This document shows, in pieces, positions 32,813 through 44,690 of a DNA stretch of 64,000 nucleotides. Position numbers and translations under genes: made by a program. Source of the stretch: Saccopteryx bilineata (Eukaryota > Chordata > Mammalia > Chiroptera > Emballonuridae); NCBI RefSeq assembly GCF_036850765.1, contig NC_089496.1, positions 47,668,113 to 47,732,112 on the forward strand, written 5' to 3'. Within the stretch, counting starts at the first letter, position 1. Every line of letters starts with the position of its first letter. The notes beneath the pieces were generated by a model. It was not told the DNA's origin and did not search any database. It saw only the letters and a list, made by a program, of their open reading frames with translations.

Positions 32813-33701
32813 CGGTGTTTGTAATTAGCTCTAAACCTTTATGATTATTTGGTAAGACTGAATGAAAAGGAAATAAGCCCCTATATGGAGTAGGAAAAAG
32901 GTCAGATATGATTATAGACGATCCTCTGAGGGGCCCGTGAGAAGCAAGGCCGTAGCCGTTCCTTCTAACATTTGTCTATATGGGCAAAACAAACAGAATT
33001 GTTGCTCTTTAAATATACATACAGTAAAAATGGAACTCGTAGGAAATAATGCACTTAAAGAATCATTAATTATTACCTAATTACTTGCACCACTGTGCCA
33101 TGGACAGAAAAGTGCTCTGCGATGATGAAGTTGTCAATTACAGTTGATAATTAAGGAGCCAGGTGCATGTTTAACTTAACAAGATAAATATCTGCCCAGA
33201 TGTTGTTTGTCTGCGGCTTCATTACTAGGTAGGTTAGGAGATTTTCATAAACCAGAAAGACTATTAAATGCAAAACCTTGCTACCTCAAAATTTAACAGA
33301 TCTGCCAGTATCGCCAACAGTCATTCAAGAAGACTGTTCGCCAGACTTCCTAGGAAGCTGAAGAAGAAAGCTAGGTGTCTATAATACAGTGTTTGCAGAT
33401 TCTCAGTGAAACGGCCTTTTGAATATAAAACAGGGCAAAAATACCACAGTAATGGAAGCTAGAGAAGACGCCTCTCCGTGCCGGAAATATGAAGGAATTT
33501 TATGCAAGATTGAAAACGCCAGATTGTAAAGAGACAACAGGAAATCAGTCCACGTTTGGACCATTCCGAGGAACCCACAATCCTTGGATGTAAGAGGCGA
33601 AGACTCTGGCAGAGTGATAGGAAGATATTCTAAGCTGCAAGGAAGATACTGGGAAGAAAGAACTGGTTGCAGGAAAAATGGAAGTCAGATCACGTCACTC
33701 C
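32813..33701. other. Repeat-poor intergenic block, candidate conserved non-coding element
   Basis: I see no repeat here, especially at 33,050-33,500. The block contains 'cctaattacttgcaccactg', 'cagttgataattaaggagcc', an E-box CAGATG and 'ccaggtgcatg'. Density of homeodomain-type ATTA cores and E-boxes is compatible with a developmental enhancer. No conservation data are available, so this is inference. Confidence 0.35.
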
Positions 33702-34050
33702 TTGCCTTGGCTTGCTAGGGCTCCCATAACAGAATACTAAAGAGTGGATGGCTCAAACAACAGAATATTCTCAGAGCTCTGGAGGCTGGAAGTTCAAGGT
33801 TGAAGTACGGGCAGGACTGGTTTCTGCTGACACCCTTCTCCTTGGCTTGCGGATGGCTGCCCCTCACTGTGTCCTCACGTGGCCTTTTGTCTGCACTTGT
33901 GTATCTCTGGTGTCCCCTCCTCTTCTTACAAGTCCTGTTGGATTAGAGCCCACCCTCAGTTAACCTTAATTACCTCTTTAAAGGCCCTGTCTTTAAATAC
34001 AGGCACATTTCAACATGTGAATTTTGGGGGAGCAAATGAGTCCATAACAC
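33702..34050 (+). mobile_element. MLT1-like (ERVL-MaLR) LTR
   Basis: Landmarks in order: 'ggcttgctagggctcccata', 'gatggctcaaacaacagaat', 'gctctggaggctggaagttc', 'ggtgtcccctcctcttctta', 'ttgattagagcccaccctc'-like block, 'taattacctctttaaaggcc', 'gtgaattttgggggagcaaa' and 'gagtccataaca'. It starts near TTGCTAGG and ends CATAACA. It shares the family with 20.0 and 63.3 kb. Confidence 0.8.
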
Positions 34051-37000
34051 TCCTGTCCGTAAGACTCTTCCAAGTCCTTCAAGTGACCTGCAGTGCCCCC
34101 CCCCCCCGTAATTTGGTCCAATGCTGTCTCGCCAACATTCTCTCCTAAAATTCTTCACCTTTATGTAGTCCACCCATCTCTGTGATCTTCTCCCCGAGGT
34201 CTCTGCCACCGAGCAAGCTCCATGTCAAGGCTTTGTAGTGCTACTCTCTGTCTCTGGGTCGCTTGGCCCTCAGAGAGCCACATGGCTAGCTCCCTCCCCA
34301 CTGTAAGGTCCCTGTTCAAACAAACTCTTTGCATAGCGAGTCTTTTCTGACCATCACATAAAATAGAACTCCCTGTCACCTTATTTTTCTTCTTGCCTAG
34401 ACTTAGCATCTTTTTCCATACACTTAAAAATTTTGTGGTATTTATTTGATGAATGTTCTCCTTCACAAGTAAACTACAGGTGACCACCTATGCATAGCGG
34501 GGAAGAGGATTTGACACCAGGCTTGTCTCAATCCAAGGCCTACCCTTTCCACTGCAGAACACAGAGTATTTGGAAAAATTGCTGTATAAAACGTCTTAAT
34601 GGCCTGAATAATGCACCTGGGCTGATCTGTACCGGTTGAGTAGCATAGCTGCTTTCTGAAGCTTCCTTCTTCCTTATGTGGCACAAGCATCCCTTTAACG
34701 TCCAGTTCTATGGGTACCAGAAAAAAGCGGATTCCTTCCCCCAGATTACCATGTGTAAGGCCTCTGTGCAGCTCGACCCCCCAGAGAACCCCTGCTTTGC
34801 CCCGTCTGCGGCGGGCCTGGGTTTCCCTTCTCAGTATCTGACAATGGCAGGCTCTTGGTGGGTGTGGCAAACAGCCATGCTGGAGTGCAGCATCCCCACA
34901 CGTGGGACTCCACTTCAGGTCGTGATGCTGATTGGGTGGGTGCTTCGGTCCGTAGCATGACCTCTAGGAAACAGAGGAAACAGAAGTTAGCTTGGGATAA
35001 TTCTGCCCTTGTTTTGGGGATCAGCATTTCACCTCTGCACTTCCTTGTATTTTCTGAGGGTTAATTTTCATACTTCTTCGTATTTTGGTTAGTCCCCCTT
35101 CCCTCCTTTTTTCTGATTATTGTATTACATATTTGTTGTGAAACTGTAAGTAATACAGAAATATATAACAAAGAGTAGAAATTTCTTTCATTAAAAAAAA
35201 AAAAATCTCTGTTTGCTGGGTACTTACCACACCCCATACACTTTATATACATACCCTCATTCATTTCTTGCAACAGCTCTTTACATGGGCATTATTATTC
35301 CTCTTTTCCAGATGATGAGGAAGAGACACACAGATGAGATCATCTCTCCAGAAGGTCTGCCAGGTAACAAGACCCCTTCTCTGAATCGTTGCACTGGACT
35401 GCGTTTAATTCTCGCTTAGATGACTTCAAAGCTTTCTCAAGTCAACGCTGTAATCTGTGGTCTTTTTTTCACGTGACCCGTATTGTAATCCTTTGCCCCT
35501 TTCTCTGACATCAATCACATCTCCTTCTGATATGACATGGATATGGAGCGCTCACTAGCTAAAAAGCTTTTTAAGAGCAATACGTGGTTATATTTACCCA
35601 CACGATGGCACTGCCTATAGCAGGGAGTCTGACGTGGGGTTGCTGAGCAGTAAATCTGCATAGAACCCGTCAGTGAGCGAGTGAATGAATACAGTTTGGG
35701 CTAACAAGCTCTTTGCGTGCATCATCTCGTTTGCTCCTGTTAAAGTGAAATCACATTCATTTGAAAGTCTTTTCCACGCTGAATGTAAGTCATGAATTTT
35801 ATACTGTCAATGGTTTACACAAAGCTCTTGTAAGAAGAATAATGTTAAGAGCTTAGGATTTTTAACGTATTCTCTGAAGTAGCCAAATGTTCTCTTTTAT
35901 ATGCTAATGTTGATTTGTCTTTTGTCAATCTCTGTGTTTACCATTCCGAGTGGGTACTTTTCTCTCTTGCTCCATTCAGGAGAATCTGGCCAAAAATTTC
36001 TCCTTGATTGTCACGGGAGACACTCTGCCCCCAGCTGATAGCCACCACGCTGGCATTGTCAAGGGTACCTTAGACATCACATGCAACTGGCCCCTACTCC
36101 TGTCCCCCCAGAGTCAAGACTTTCTAGGGAAGGAGATGGCACACCACCTACACTCCCTTCTGTTTTCTATTCGGATTCCCAGGGGCTGCACCCCAAGTTT
36201 CTCCTGGGTTTGTACTTGTTCTCTGTGAAATTGTGTAACTGGAAATAGTCCTTGGGTTTGAGGTGCTTTGATAGCCACAGGTCCCCGGCTGCCCGCAGAG
36301 GGTCACACTCGCCACCCCCGTGCTCCTCTCTGACTCAGCCACGACCATGCAGAGGCAGCCTGACTTCAGATCTCCCACGGGTTTGTTGTTTGACCTTGAA
36401 GAAGTTGGTAGACCTTCCTTGACCAGCTGGGGAATGAACTTCAGAAAGAGGCAAGTGAATTGAGAGTTGTGGAATCCTAGGTCTGGGAACAAATCAGCAG
36501 CAAAGACGAGGATTATACTCATGGACTCATGTTTCTCCACCCACTTTGTGGATGAAAGAGCTTCCGAATCACTATCTGTCAGTCCGATCCTTCAGATAAA
36601 TGACTCTGCCTTTGAACACAGTCATCATAGGAAAATCTGAGAGCCAGTATCAATATTTATTAGGGGACACACACCCCTCCTGTCCTGTTGTATCACGGAT
36701 GTATAGTACAACCAGTTATCCTGGGCTCCCTAAGCTCTATCAAGGATTGTGCTAAAATTAAACCTGTCGGCTGTTTCTTGGGAGAAACAGGAAGTTTCAG
36801 ACATTTGTGGAGCTGATTTGCCTGCAGAAGTATGGAAGCAGTGTTTTGTTTTCTAAAATTTCTTCTTGGCAAAATAGTTCTTCTCCTCTTTCCCTTTCCT
36901 CCCATGGTTCCCGGTACTTGGCATCTGAAGGCCAAGTTCCTCTGGGAGTGACTGACATGTCTTCGGCAACTATGTGGGTCAAAAGGGAGGGAGATATGAG

Positions 37001-37539
37001 TGTTGGCCACTGAGTGAAGAGAAGGATAAACAATCCTTGGAAGCCCTGCCAGGAGAAATAAGAAACTTACAAATGTGAAAGGGAGAAAAATATAACACCG
37101 GTTTTGTTGTTGTTGTTAAAATTAACTTTGGAGGAAGATTAGGTCAAACAGGAAAGTTGCAGAAAATCAGTGTCCAAAGGGAAGAGCAGAAAATGACTCA
37201 GCAGTCCACGTGAGTTGAAACGAGTGCCCCACAGATTTAGAAAGAACTAGCATGGCTCTTCCCTAAAGGAAGATGTCAACAGGACTTCCTGTTGTGGTGC
37301 CTCATGACAGTTTAACATGCTGAGCATCCTAGAGGTCCTACAGGAAGGACTCCAGGAGAGACAGGTGACCACCTGTTTGGACTGTCCTTGAATTGGAGTC
37401 TCTGTCTCCTTTCACGTCTCATGAATCTGTGTGTTCCTGAGTCATGAGATTTGGAAGAACATAAAGGAGGGAGTAAAGAAATAATAAATGACTTATAGTT
37501 TAAGTTAGTGAAAGCATAAGGTAATTGATAACATTGAGA
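34051..37539. other. Intergenic sequence, mostly unassigned
   Basis: No gene is recognised. Contains an antisense MIR at about 35,215-35,345 and a C run near 34,099. ORFs of 100-135 codons (for example minus 34463-34870 and minus 36148-36540) have no domain signature and no splice context. Confidence 0.5.
35215..35345 (-). repeat. MIR SINE relic
   Basis: 'ctttatatacataccctcat', 'ttgcaacagctctttacatg', 'ggcattattattcctctttt' and 'ccagatgatgaggaagagac' reproduce the antisense MIR order. Confidence 0.7.
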
Positions 37540-37740
37540 GCTTACCAAGTGCCTGGCACAATTGGGCAGTGCCTCTCCTATGAGTTAATACTGTTGTTTC
37601 CCTTTTCCATAGCTGAGAGAATAGCGAAGGTAACTTGGCCAAATTGTCACAACAGGTCAACCAGCAGGGAATCTGAGTCTCCTGCTCTGACCACCAGGCT
37701 CTACTGCCTTGCTTACCCCACACCCTGCGTCCTTTCTGAA
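37540..37740 (-). repeat. MIR SINE relic
   Basis: Antisense MIR landmarks: 'taccaagtgcctggcacaat', 'gagttaatactgttgtttcc', 'gaaggtaacttggccaaatt' and 'ctctgaccaccaggctctac'. Confidence 0.65.
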
Positions 37741-40210
37741 CACCAGCCTGCACTTGTGTGCTTTCAGGATAGCTACCTGCAAGGATTCCAGGGAACGCAT
37801 TGCATTTTGCTACAACTGGCATAGCTCATGTGAATGCATATGCACTGGTAGGAAAGTATGGGAACGGGAGGAAGTGGGGGAAATTATGTAGAGCGAGAGC
37901 TATGTCTCTGTGTGTTTGTGTGTGCACGCAGGTGTCAGTCCATACGGAGATCATGTGGTTTCAATTCTGTTCTGCAAGGAATGACCTCAGAAACATTCGA
38001 GAAATGCCGATCTTAGGCTCTCCACAGCCCTGTGCAGGCAGAGAGCCTGCCGGGAGTGAAACTGTATTTCACAAACAGGAATCAGTGCGTTTATAAAAGA
38101 AAAACAAAACAAAAAAATCTCCCTGCAATTGAAGATATTAAACAAATTTATTCCGATTGTGGGAACCGTCTAGATTTAACCTGTTGGGATCTGCTGTTCT
38201 AGGTGTTTCAGACTCAGAGAACAGGCATTGAAGATGTTTTACTTTGTCTCTAAAGGAAGCTGAAGATGTAGGCCGAGTACAGGCTCCGCCCCAGTGGGCA
38301 TTCTCCGAAAAGCCCCTCCCCTGGCAAGCGCACTGCAATAGTCAACAATGGGGTCCCTGAACGATCACTGTATCTCTGGTTTCCACAAAACTTCATTTTC
38401 CCCGCCTTTGATCCTTTCTTAACGCCGTCAAGAATCGCACAGCAGTGGAAACATAGCCAGTAAAGTGGAAGGCCTGTCCATCCAAAGCATTCAGATTTCC
38501 AGTAGGAAACTTCATCTCTGACTCTGAGCGCCCAGAGGCGCTCTCAGCGTTCCCGCTGAATGTCTGGGTGCCAGGTTCCTGTAGGAGAAGACGCTCTCCG
38601 CGCGTGCGCAGTAACCGTGGGCCGACTCCTTTCTGTTGAGGTGGTTGGTTCTTTGGCAGAAAACTTTCAGAACAGCTATTGGGAGAAGGGAGAGTTTGGC
38701 TTTATCAACTAGTCTTATATTAGGCACTAAATGATTACATTTCCATATTTCTAGAAATACTATGTAAAACACCAGTACCACTTTGCTTTTTTTTTTTTAT
38801 TAATAGCCCATTTTCTTGCTGAAAGAAAAAATAAAATTAAATATTTTTAACTAATAGAAAATATCACGTCTATTTTGACTCTGCTTTCTTTCTTTTTTTT
38901 TTTTTTCTCCTTCTTTGCTTAAGTCTCACAGCTGCTTTGGAAGGATGTCCCCTTTGCCTAAGTGTCTGTCGCCGCTCTGCATTAACTTGCTGAAGTCTCC
39001 CCTCTGTAACCTGCTCTGGGTTTCCCAGCACGCTTTTTGGAACTGGAGGTTTCTTAGCCGTTATCAGTGACAGTTCTTGTTTTCTTCATCACGAGGCTGT
39101 GGATCAGTGGATACTGGTCCTGTTGATGATGTCAAGGGGTTACTAAGATAGAATAATATAGCTGATACATGTGGTTTATCACGGTTTAGAAACTGCTTTT
39201 ATATTCAGATCTCTTCTAATCCTAATGAAACATGCATTTGCAAAGAAAAAAATATTTTCTCAGCAAAATATTGCATTAGGTGATTGTCTTGCAAAAAAAA
39301 ATATGTACAAAAGTGACTCTATAGCTGTATCTATCTATATTCTGTTCTATTTACTGGTTCTGCTTCTCTGGAGAACCTTGCCTAATGCATTACCTCTGTC
39401 CCTGTCGCTACCTGTCTCCTAACGCCTCTCTTTGGGAGGGCATCTCCCTCGCCACTGGTGCAATGATGTAGCTGGGGCTGCTTTTGCTCTGAGAAGAGGG
39501 GCACATGCAGGAATCCCACAGGGAACTTTAATTGTATTTTTATATTCCAGAGAGCTCCTTTTTCTCTTTTTTCTTCTGTTTTTAGCTCCTTTCCTTCTGG
39601 GAGTCAGAATGACTGGTGAGGGCAGCAAAAATCGCAGACAGAAGGGCGGGGATGCCCCAATTGTGACTGTGGGACTTTTTTTTAAAAGCCCCAAATGCTA
39701 TTCTGATGGAAATTTTTACACTTAGCCCTCTGACACATTCGCACCACGTGGCTGTGTAAAGTGCCCGAGTTCAAGCTCTTGGGAGTGAAAGTCTTTGAAA
39801 CGAGGAGAAAAAAAAAATTACGGAATTCGGATCATATGCTATTGCACGGTTTCAGTTACAAATGAGTTAGCAAAACAAAGTTTAAGGTTCCCAACTGAGC
39901 ATTTAAAATAAAAATAGAATTTTGTAGGGTGCATAACACCTTTCATTGCAAGAATGGATGAACAAGCAATGAACCTTTCCTGAAAAGTGTCATGGCAGAA
40001 CAATCCAAGGTGACTGGAAACTCGTGCGGGGAACTAGAAAACCCTAGCTACCAACGAATGACCTCCTTGCTCTTGCAATGCTGAGAGAGGTGTTCTGGAG
40101 GGCACGTGCTTGGCTACAAATAGGCTACAAATACCTCTTGAGTCCTAATGTGTCTGAGTGGAAGGGACGTGTTTACTAGTGTCCATTTTAGCTGCATATT
40201 TTGAAGGTTT
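37741..40210. other. Intergenic sequence with a short CpG-containing block
   Basis: No gene is recognised. The block 38,515-38,640 is relatively CpG-rich and contains an NRF1-type palindrome (listed separately). T-rich runs occur at 38,788 and 38,895. The end of 39,300-39,430 resembles an unidentified dispersed repeat ('ttactggttctgcttctctg'). Confidence 0.45.
38599..38610. promoter_or_regulatory. NRF1-type palindromic site
   Basis: CGCGCGTGCGCA is the reverse complement of TGCGCACGCGCG and fits the NRF1 consensus YGCGCAYGCGCR completely. It lies in a short CpG-bearing block in otherwise AT-rich intergenic DNA. NRF1 sites normally mark promoters or active enhancers; activity here is inference. 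Confidence 0.45.
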
Positions 40211-40221
40211 ATCTCCTTGTT

Positions 40222-40586
40222 CTTTTTTTTTTTTTTCTTTTTTTTTCTTTTTGGTGAAAGAGAGGGACAGACAGGGATAGACAATCAAGAAAGGAGAGAG
40301 ATGAGAAGCATCAACTCATATTTGCAGCACCTTAGTTGTTCACTGATTGCTTTCTCATATGTGCCTTAACCGGGGGGCTCCAGCCAAGCCAATGATCCCT
40401 TGCTCAAGCCAGTGACCTTGGGCTCAAGCCAGTGACCTTGGGGTCATGTCTATGATCCCACACTCAAGCTGGCGACCCCACGCACAGCTGGTGAGCCTGT
40501 GCTCAAGCCAACGACCTTGGTGTTTTGCACTTGGGTCCTCAGCATCCCAGGCCTACGCTCTATCCACTGCACCACCGCCTGGTCAG
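40222..40586 (-). mobile_element. Bat tRNA-derived SINE, second family
   Basis: Antisense copy with the tRNA head at the right ('tatccactgcaccaccgcct', then 'ggtcag'). The body has several 'gctcaagccagtgaccttgg' units, and the tail on the left is T-rich ('agatgagaagcatcaactca'). Near-direct repeats ATCTCCTTGTTCTTTT (40211) and ATTTCCTTGTACTTTT (40590) flank it as an aged target duplication. The body differs from the 24.7-kb SINE type but matches the copy at 47.7 kb. Confidence 0.88.
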
Positions 40587-40844
40587 ACACATTTCCTTGT
40601 ACTTTTGTAAATTAAAGGGAGGACTGACTTTTCTGCCATGTTGTTTGTGCCATCACTGGCCCACACAGGAGCATCGATAAGAATGACCACAAACAAAACA
40701 AATCTTGTGAGTGACCCAAACCACACATTTGGGAGGGAACTCGTCAGAGCTCCGGGTCATCCCGGACAGAAGGTGGTGAAGCCATCGCAAGAGGCCGGCG
40801 GACGCGGTTCCTCTGTTTGCAGACTCTCTGTGCCTTTGCACGTG

Positions 40845-41165
40845 CTGATCTTACTCCTGGGAACAACGTTTGTCCCAACCTGGTGAACTGATCTCACGTG
40901 GTGTCTACTCAGATGTCACTTCTGTTGCGCAGCCGTCCCAGCCATCGTTTCCCTCCAGTCGCTCTGCCCTCTAAGTTCCCACGGCACTGTGTTTCCATGC
41001 CTCACCTGTGGACTCCACCGCATATTATACATAACTGCTTATCTGGACTCCTCGTTAGAGCATGACGCCATTGAGGGTAGGAACTTAAGTCCTTTTTATT
41101 TTTGTGTGTCTAGTATTTTTAGCACAGTGGCTGTCCCAGGAAGTGAACAACTGAGTGAGGTCAGG
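40845..41165 (+). mobile_element. L2 3' end fragment
   Basis: LINE2 landmarks: 'tggtgtctactcagatgtca' and 'cttctgttgcgcagccgtcc', then 'gactcctcgttagagcatga' and 'gagggtaggaacttaagtcc', then 'cagtggctgtcccaggaagt'. The order and the 'gagggtagg...' block are typical of L2. Confidence 0.75.
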
Positions 41166-42194
41166 CATCCATAATGTATACCGATCAACCACCAGTCCAG
41201 TTGCATGACCAAATTCTCCCACAAGTGCTACCCTTCTGCACATGGAGGGGATACAAGTCCTCATCTACAAGTCTCTGGGGTAAAATAACAGCAGCCGAGG
41301 TGGCAGAAGCCACACTGACTCCTACTGGTACCACTGACTGTTCCTACTAGGACACTGTCTAACCTTTCCATCCCATTTTGGTGACTTACCAGCACACCCC
41401 AAGGCTTACTATTCAACCTGGTCCAGATGCCGAATCGGGTTGGACAGGAAGCCTGGGCCCATGTCTTGGTGCTCTCTGCCCGCCTTTGATGCACACGTGC
41501 TCGGCTGAGGTCTACCGTCAGCAGCATGGAGCTGCTCATCCTGCTTCTCTAAATTAATTTTCCTGGATGTTTTGAGCCTCTGCCTTCTCACAAGAGTGAC
41601 CAGATGTCTTTGAGTGCCTCTGGCAGGCTGGGCACTGCCCTCGCTCCCAGGGTACCTCCGTCAGGATGCCAGGCCAAGGTGCCGGAGCCGACTCTCCTGC
41701 CTGCCCTGCAGACAGAGACTTTTCCGACACTGTCAGAGTTCTCAGATGCCTGCCAAGGTCCCAGAAAATCTGCGCTTGTTCATTTATCAGCAGACCTTTA
41801 AAATAAATGAGCAAAACCTCACGAAGACCATCTTGTCCTGGTGTGGAGATGTAATGAGATGAAGTTCATTCTTTCAGAACTCCACATCTCAGCTTCACCA
41901 AGTAGGTGTAGACTGTATCCATGGTGATCGAGTGTCACGCCCGGGATCAACAGCACAGGCGTCCTACCCAGGGTAATGCCAGTTAATCATGTTCACCTCT
42001 GTGAAGCTATGGAGCAGATCCTTGGAAGGGCCAGCACCTGCACAGCTAAGCTGGCTTTTGATTTTTCTGGTTTCTTAATTGGAAAAATATGAAAAATTAG
42101 TCCTCCATGGAGGAAGTATTAAGACTGTTTTTATTATTCCTGAGGGGCAATGAAATAAGATTTTAGAAATCTTAAGGCCCCGTGGAATACAAAT
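41166..42194. other. Intergenic sequence without assigned element
   Basis: Moderate GC, no recognised gene. A few ORFs of 60-92 codons, all overlapping and without signature. Confidence 0.45.
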
Positions 42195-42305
42195 TTCAGG
42201 CCTGACTTCTAGGCCTGCCTCTGCCAACGTCCAGCCATGTGACTTCGGACTAGTCACCTCACTTCTCTGGGCTTCAAGCTCATTTTATAGGAGATACGAG
42301 TGCCT
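42195..42305 (+). repeat. MIR SINE fragment (sense)
   Basis: 'ttctaggcctgcctctgcca', 'catgtgacttcggactagtc' and 'acctcacttctctgggcttc' match the MIR tRNA-side core. Confidence 0.75.
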
Positions 42306-42799
42306 TCCATTCCTAGTGAATGGTGCCTGGAGAGCTTACTGGAGCATCAGAGACTCAATTTCTACCTGCTCAGAAAGGTTCTCCCTCTTCCTTAGGGCCT
42401 GTTAGATCTCTCCCTCAACAAACAAGCTCCAGGCGTTCTAACCATCTTTTCCAGATCTGTCAAGAAGGCCCCTGCTCCAGGCAGCACCGTTTTCGCAGAC
42501 TGGAATCCAAGGGTTCCCCAGAATTGTGAGACACAAAAGTACATCCATGCCTACTTTTTCTTTTTTCTCGAAAAGACATGTCCATTTCCAATTTTGTAGC
42601 TGGTATTAAATAGATAATGATGTTGTAAAAGTCATGAGGCAAACAAAACATCTTTTTGTCAAAAGACATCTGAATATAACCCACGGCAAATAAAGTGCAT
42701 CTCAACATAGCTACATCAAATATAATTGCATCTGTGTCCACCCCACCCCCCAATCCCTCCAGCAATGATGATTAGAAGAAATTATTTTCTTTAAACATC

Positions 42800-43118
42800 T
42801 CCCACATGCACCTGACCGGGATCCATCAGGCATGCCCACCAGGGGGCAATGCTCTGCCCATCCAGGGCATCACTCTGCCACGACCAGAGCCACTCTAAAG
42901 CCTGAGGCAGAGGCCACAGTGTCATCCCCAGCGCCCGGGCCATCTTTGCTCCAATGGAGCCTTGGCTGCAGGAAGGGAAGAGAGAGACGGAGAGGAAGGA
43001 GAGGGGGAGGGGTGGAGAAGCAGATGGGTGCTTCTCCTGTGTGCCCTGGCCAGGAATCGAACCTGGGACTTCTGCACGCCAGGCTGATGCTCTACCATTG
43101 AGCCAACCGGCCAGGGCC
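42800..43118 (-). mobile_element. Bat Ves-type SINE (3' side shortened)
   Basis: Antisense. The tRNA head is at the right ('ctctaccattgagccaaccg' and 'gccagggcca') with B box 'ggaatcgaacctggga'. The body is 'ccatctttgctccaatggag' and 'ccttggctgcaggaagggaa', and the left end is 'tgcacctgaccgggatccat'. It lacks the T-rich A-tail region seen in the 24.7-kb copy. Confidence 0.9.
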
Positions 43119-43397
43119 AGCACTATCTTTGATTATTTCTTTTATCTGATTAATTAAATAATCACATTTCCCACATCAGGTTGGACTCTCCTCCTGCAGG
43201 ATCCACCTCACTGATAATTTCTTGACTGGTACCAGAGCTCTGGGGATGACTCTTCCTTTCCCCTTCTCTGTGGTGGGCTTCCCAAGGGAACCTTGCCTAC
43301 GGAAATCAACTTCATAAACATCCTTTTCTCCACCACCCTGAACCTGCACAGCCAGACTTCAGTAAGAATCGGTGACGACCACACTGTAAAATCAGGC

Positions 43398-43600
43398 ACC
43401 TTCTCTGAGTGCTGACCCTGTACCGGGCACGGTGCTAGGCCCTCAATGTGAATCACCCCGCATAGTTTCACAGGAGACTTCTGACAAAGGTATCTGGGTA
43501 TTCACATTCTAGAGAGGAGGAAATAGGATGAGAGAGAGTTTAAGAATCTCACCCAAGGGAACTTTAAGTGATGCCCCATGTAACTGGGGTTGGTCTCCAG
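43398..43600 (-). repeat. MIR-like relic (antisense)
   Basis: 'gtgctgaccctgtaccgggc' and 'acggtgctaggccctcaatg', then 'agagaggaggaaatagg' and 'aagaatctcacccaaggg', match the antisense MIR arrangement with moderate divergence. Confidence 0.6.
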
Positions 43601-43799
43601 TGTTGAGTCCTTGTCTGTGACAGTGAGCCAGCCCTGTGGATCCACTCCCTTCCTTTCCTTCTCTATGAGAAAGTCTTGACTTTTCCTTGTGAAGTAGAGG
43701 GGTGCAGGATAACAGAATTCAGTGTTAACAGAACTTTGCTATTGCTGGATAAAGTCGTTGAGTGTAAATTCAGGTTTGCAATATGCCTCAAGAGCTAGG

Positions 43800-43965
43800 G
43801 CTTAGAAGGAACCTGCAACCTGCCAGCTGTGTGACCTTGGACAAGTCACTTAACCTCTCTGAGCCTTAGCTGCCACATAATGAAAGGTGTATGGCCCATG
43901 AAAGCGCTTAGAACAGCGCCTGGCATACAGTGAGCACTGAGTAAATGTTACGGCCTTCCTTTTGC
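43800..43965 (+). repeat. MIR SINE (sense, well preserved)
   Basis: 'cagctgtgtgaccttggaca', 'agtcacttaacctctctgag', 'ccttagctgccacataatga' and 'gcgcctggcatacagtgagc' follow the MIR consensus almost completely. Confidence 0.88.
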
Positions 43966-44319
43966 TGTTATTGACTCCATTATCCAGAGTGTTTGAACAA
44001 TTATCAGAAAGAAGCAGATAAGAGGCTTAAAAATAACTTGTTTTGCACCTTGTGTTGTGAAAAGGCCATCTTCCCTTTCCTTTAACTATTTCTGTTCCTT
44101 CTTATAGAGGAATTAAAAGTACAGAGGTCTCTTCCCGGCCACCTCCGCCATCGCAAACATTTTAATTAAGGTATCTTTCGAGAAGGAATACTTTAATCCA
44201 AAGTGATCACTTTGATACGCAAAGAGACACATTTGGAGGCTACTTGGCGAGGGGGAATTAAAGACGGAGAAGCTGAATAAATATCAAGCAAAATGTTAAT
44301 GTTTTGGCTTTGTAGTGTC

Positions 44320-44690
44320 TGCATCTGAGAGCACTCCTGGCAGATTTCTCAGCCGGCTCCAGCTGGAAGCTCGGGCGGCGCCTTTTGTGTGCCTGGAGCC
44401 GCGGCTGCGGATTGCCGCGCTGCCCCTAGGGGTCAGTCTGATCCAGGGATTGTCCCGACCCGCGCCGCGCTGGATGCGGAAGGGGAGCCGGGCGCCCGGG
44501 ACCACGCGGCTTCCAGCAGCGGCTGGCTGGCGCTGGGCTCCGAGCCGGAGCCGCGGAGCGAGCGCTCTGTCCCCGCCGCTGCGCTCCGCCTGCCCGGCCT
44601 CAGTCACCTTCCCGCGGTTCCTGGCCTCAGCATGGGCGTTGTCGAGTCCGGAGAGGGCAAATTTTTCTGCACCTTCATCAAGGGCTCGGG
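44320..44690. promoter_or_regulatory. Isolated CpG-rich island
   Basis: A sharply bounded stretch very rich in CpG (for example GCGGCGCC, CCGCGGC, CCGCGCCGCGC, CCGCGGAGCGAGCGC) lies between AT-rich flanks. No SINE or LTR is recognisable in it. It has open frames of 101-134 codons on both strands, expected from GC content, and none resembles a known protein. Such orphan islands usually mark a promoter of a non-coding RNA or an enhancer of a developmental gene. From remembered synteny, NEUROD6 would be the next gene. The boundaries are by eye. Confidence 0.55.

Noticed and set aside
40380..40520. Tandem repeats resembling a CRISPR or satellite array
   Set aside because: The repeated 'gctcaagccagtgacc' units are the normal body of the second bat SINE family and also occur at 47.9 kb. 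There is no spacer structure and the genome is eukaryotic.
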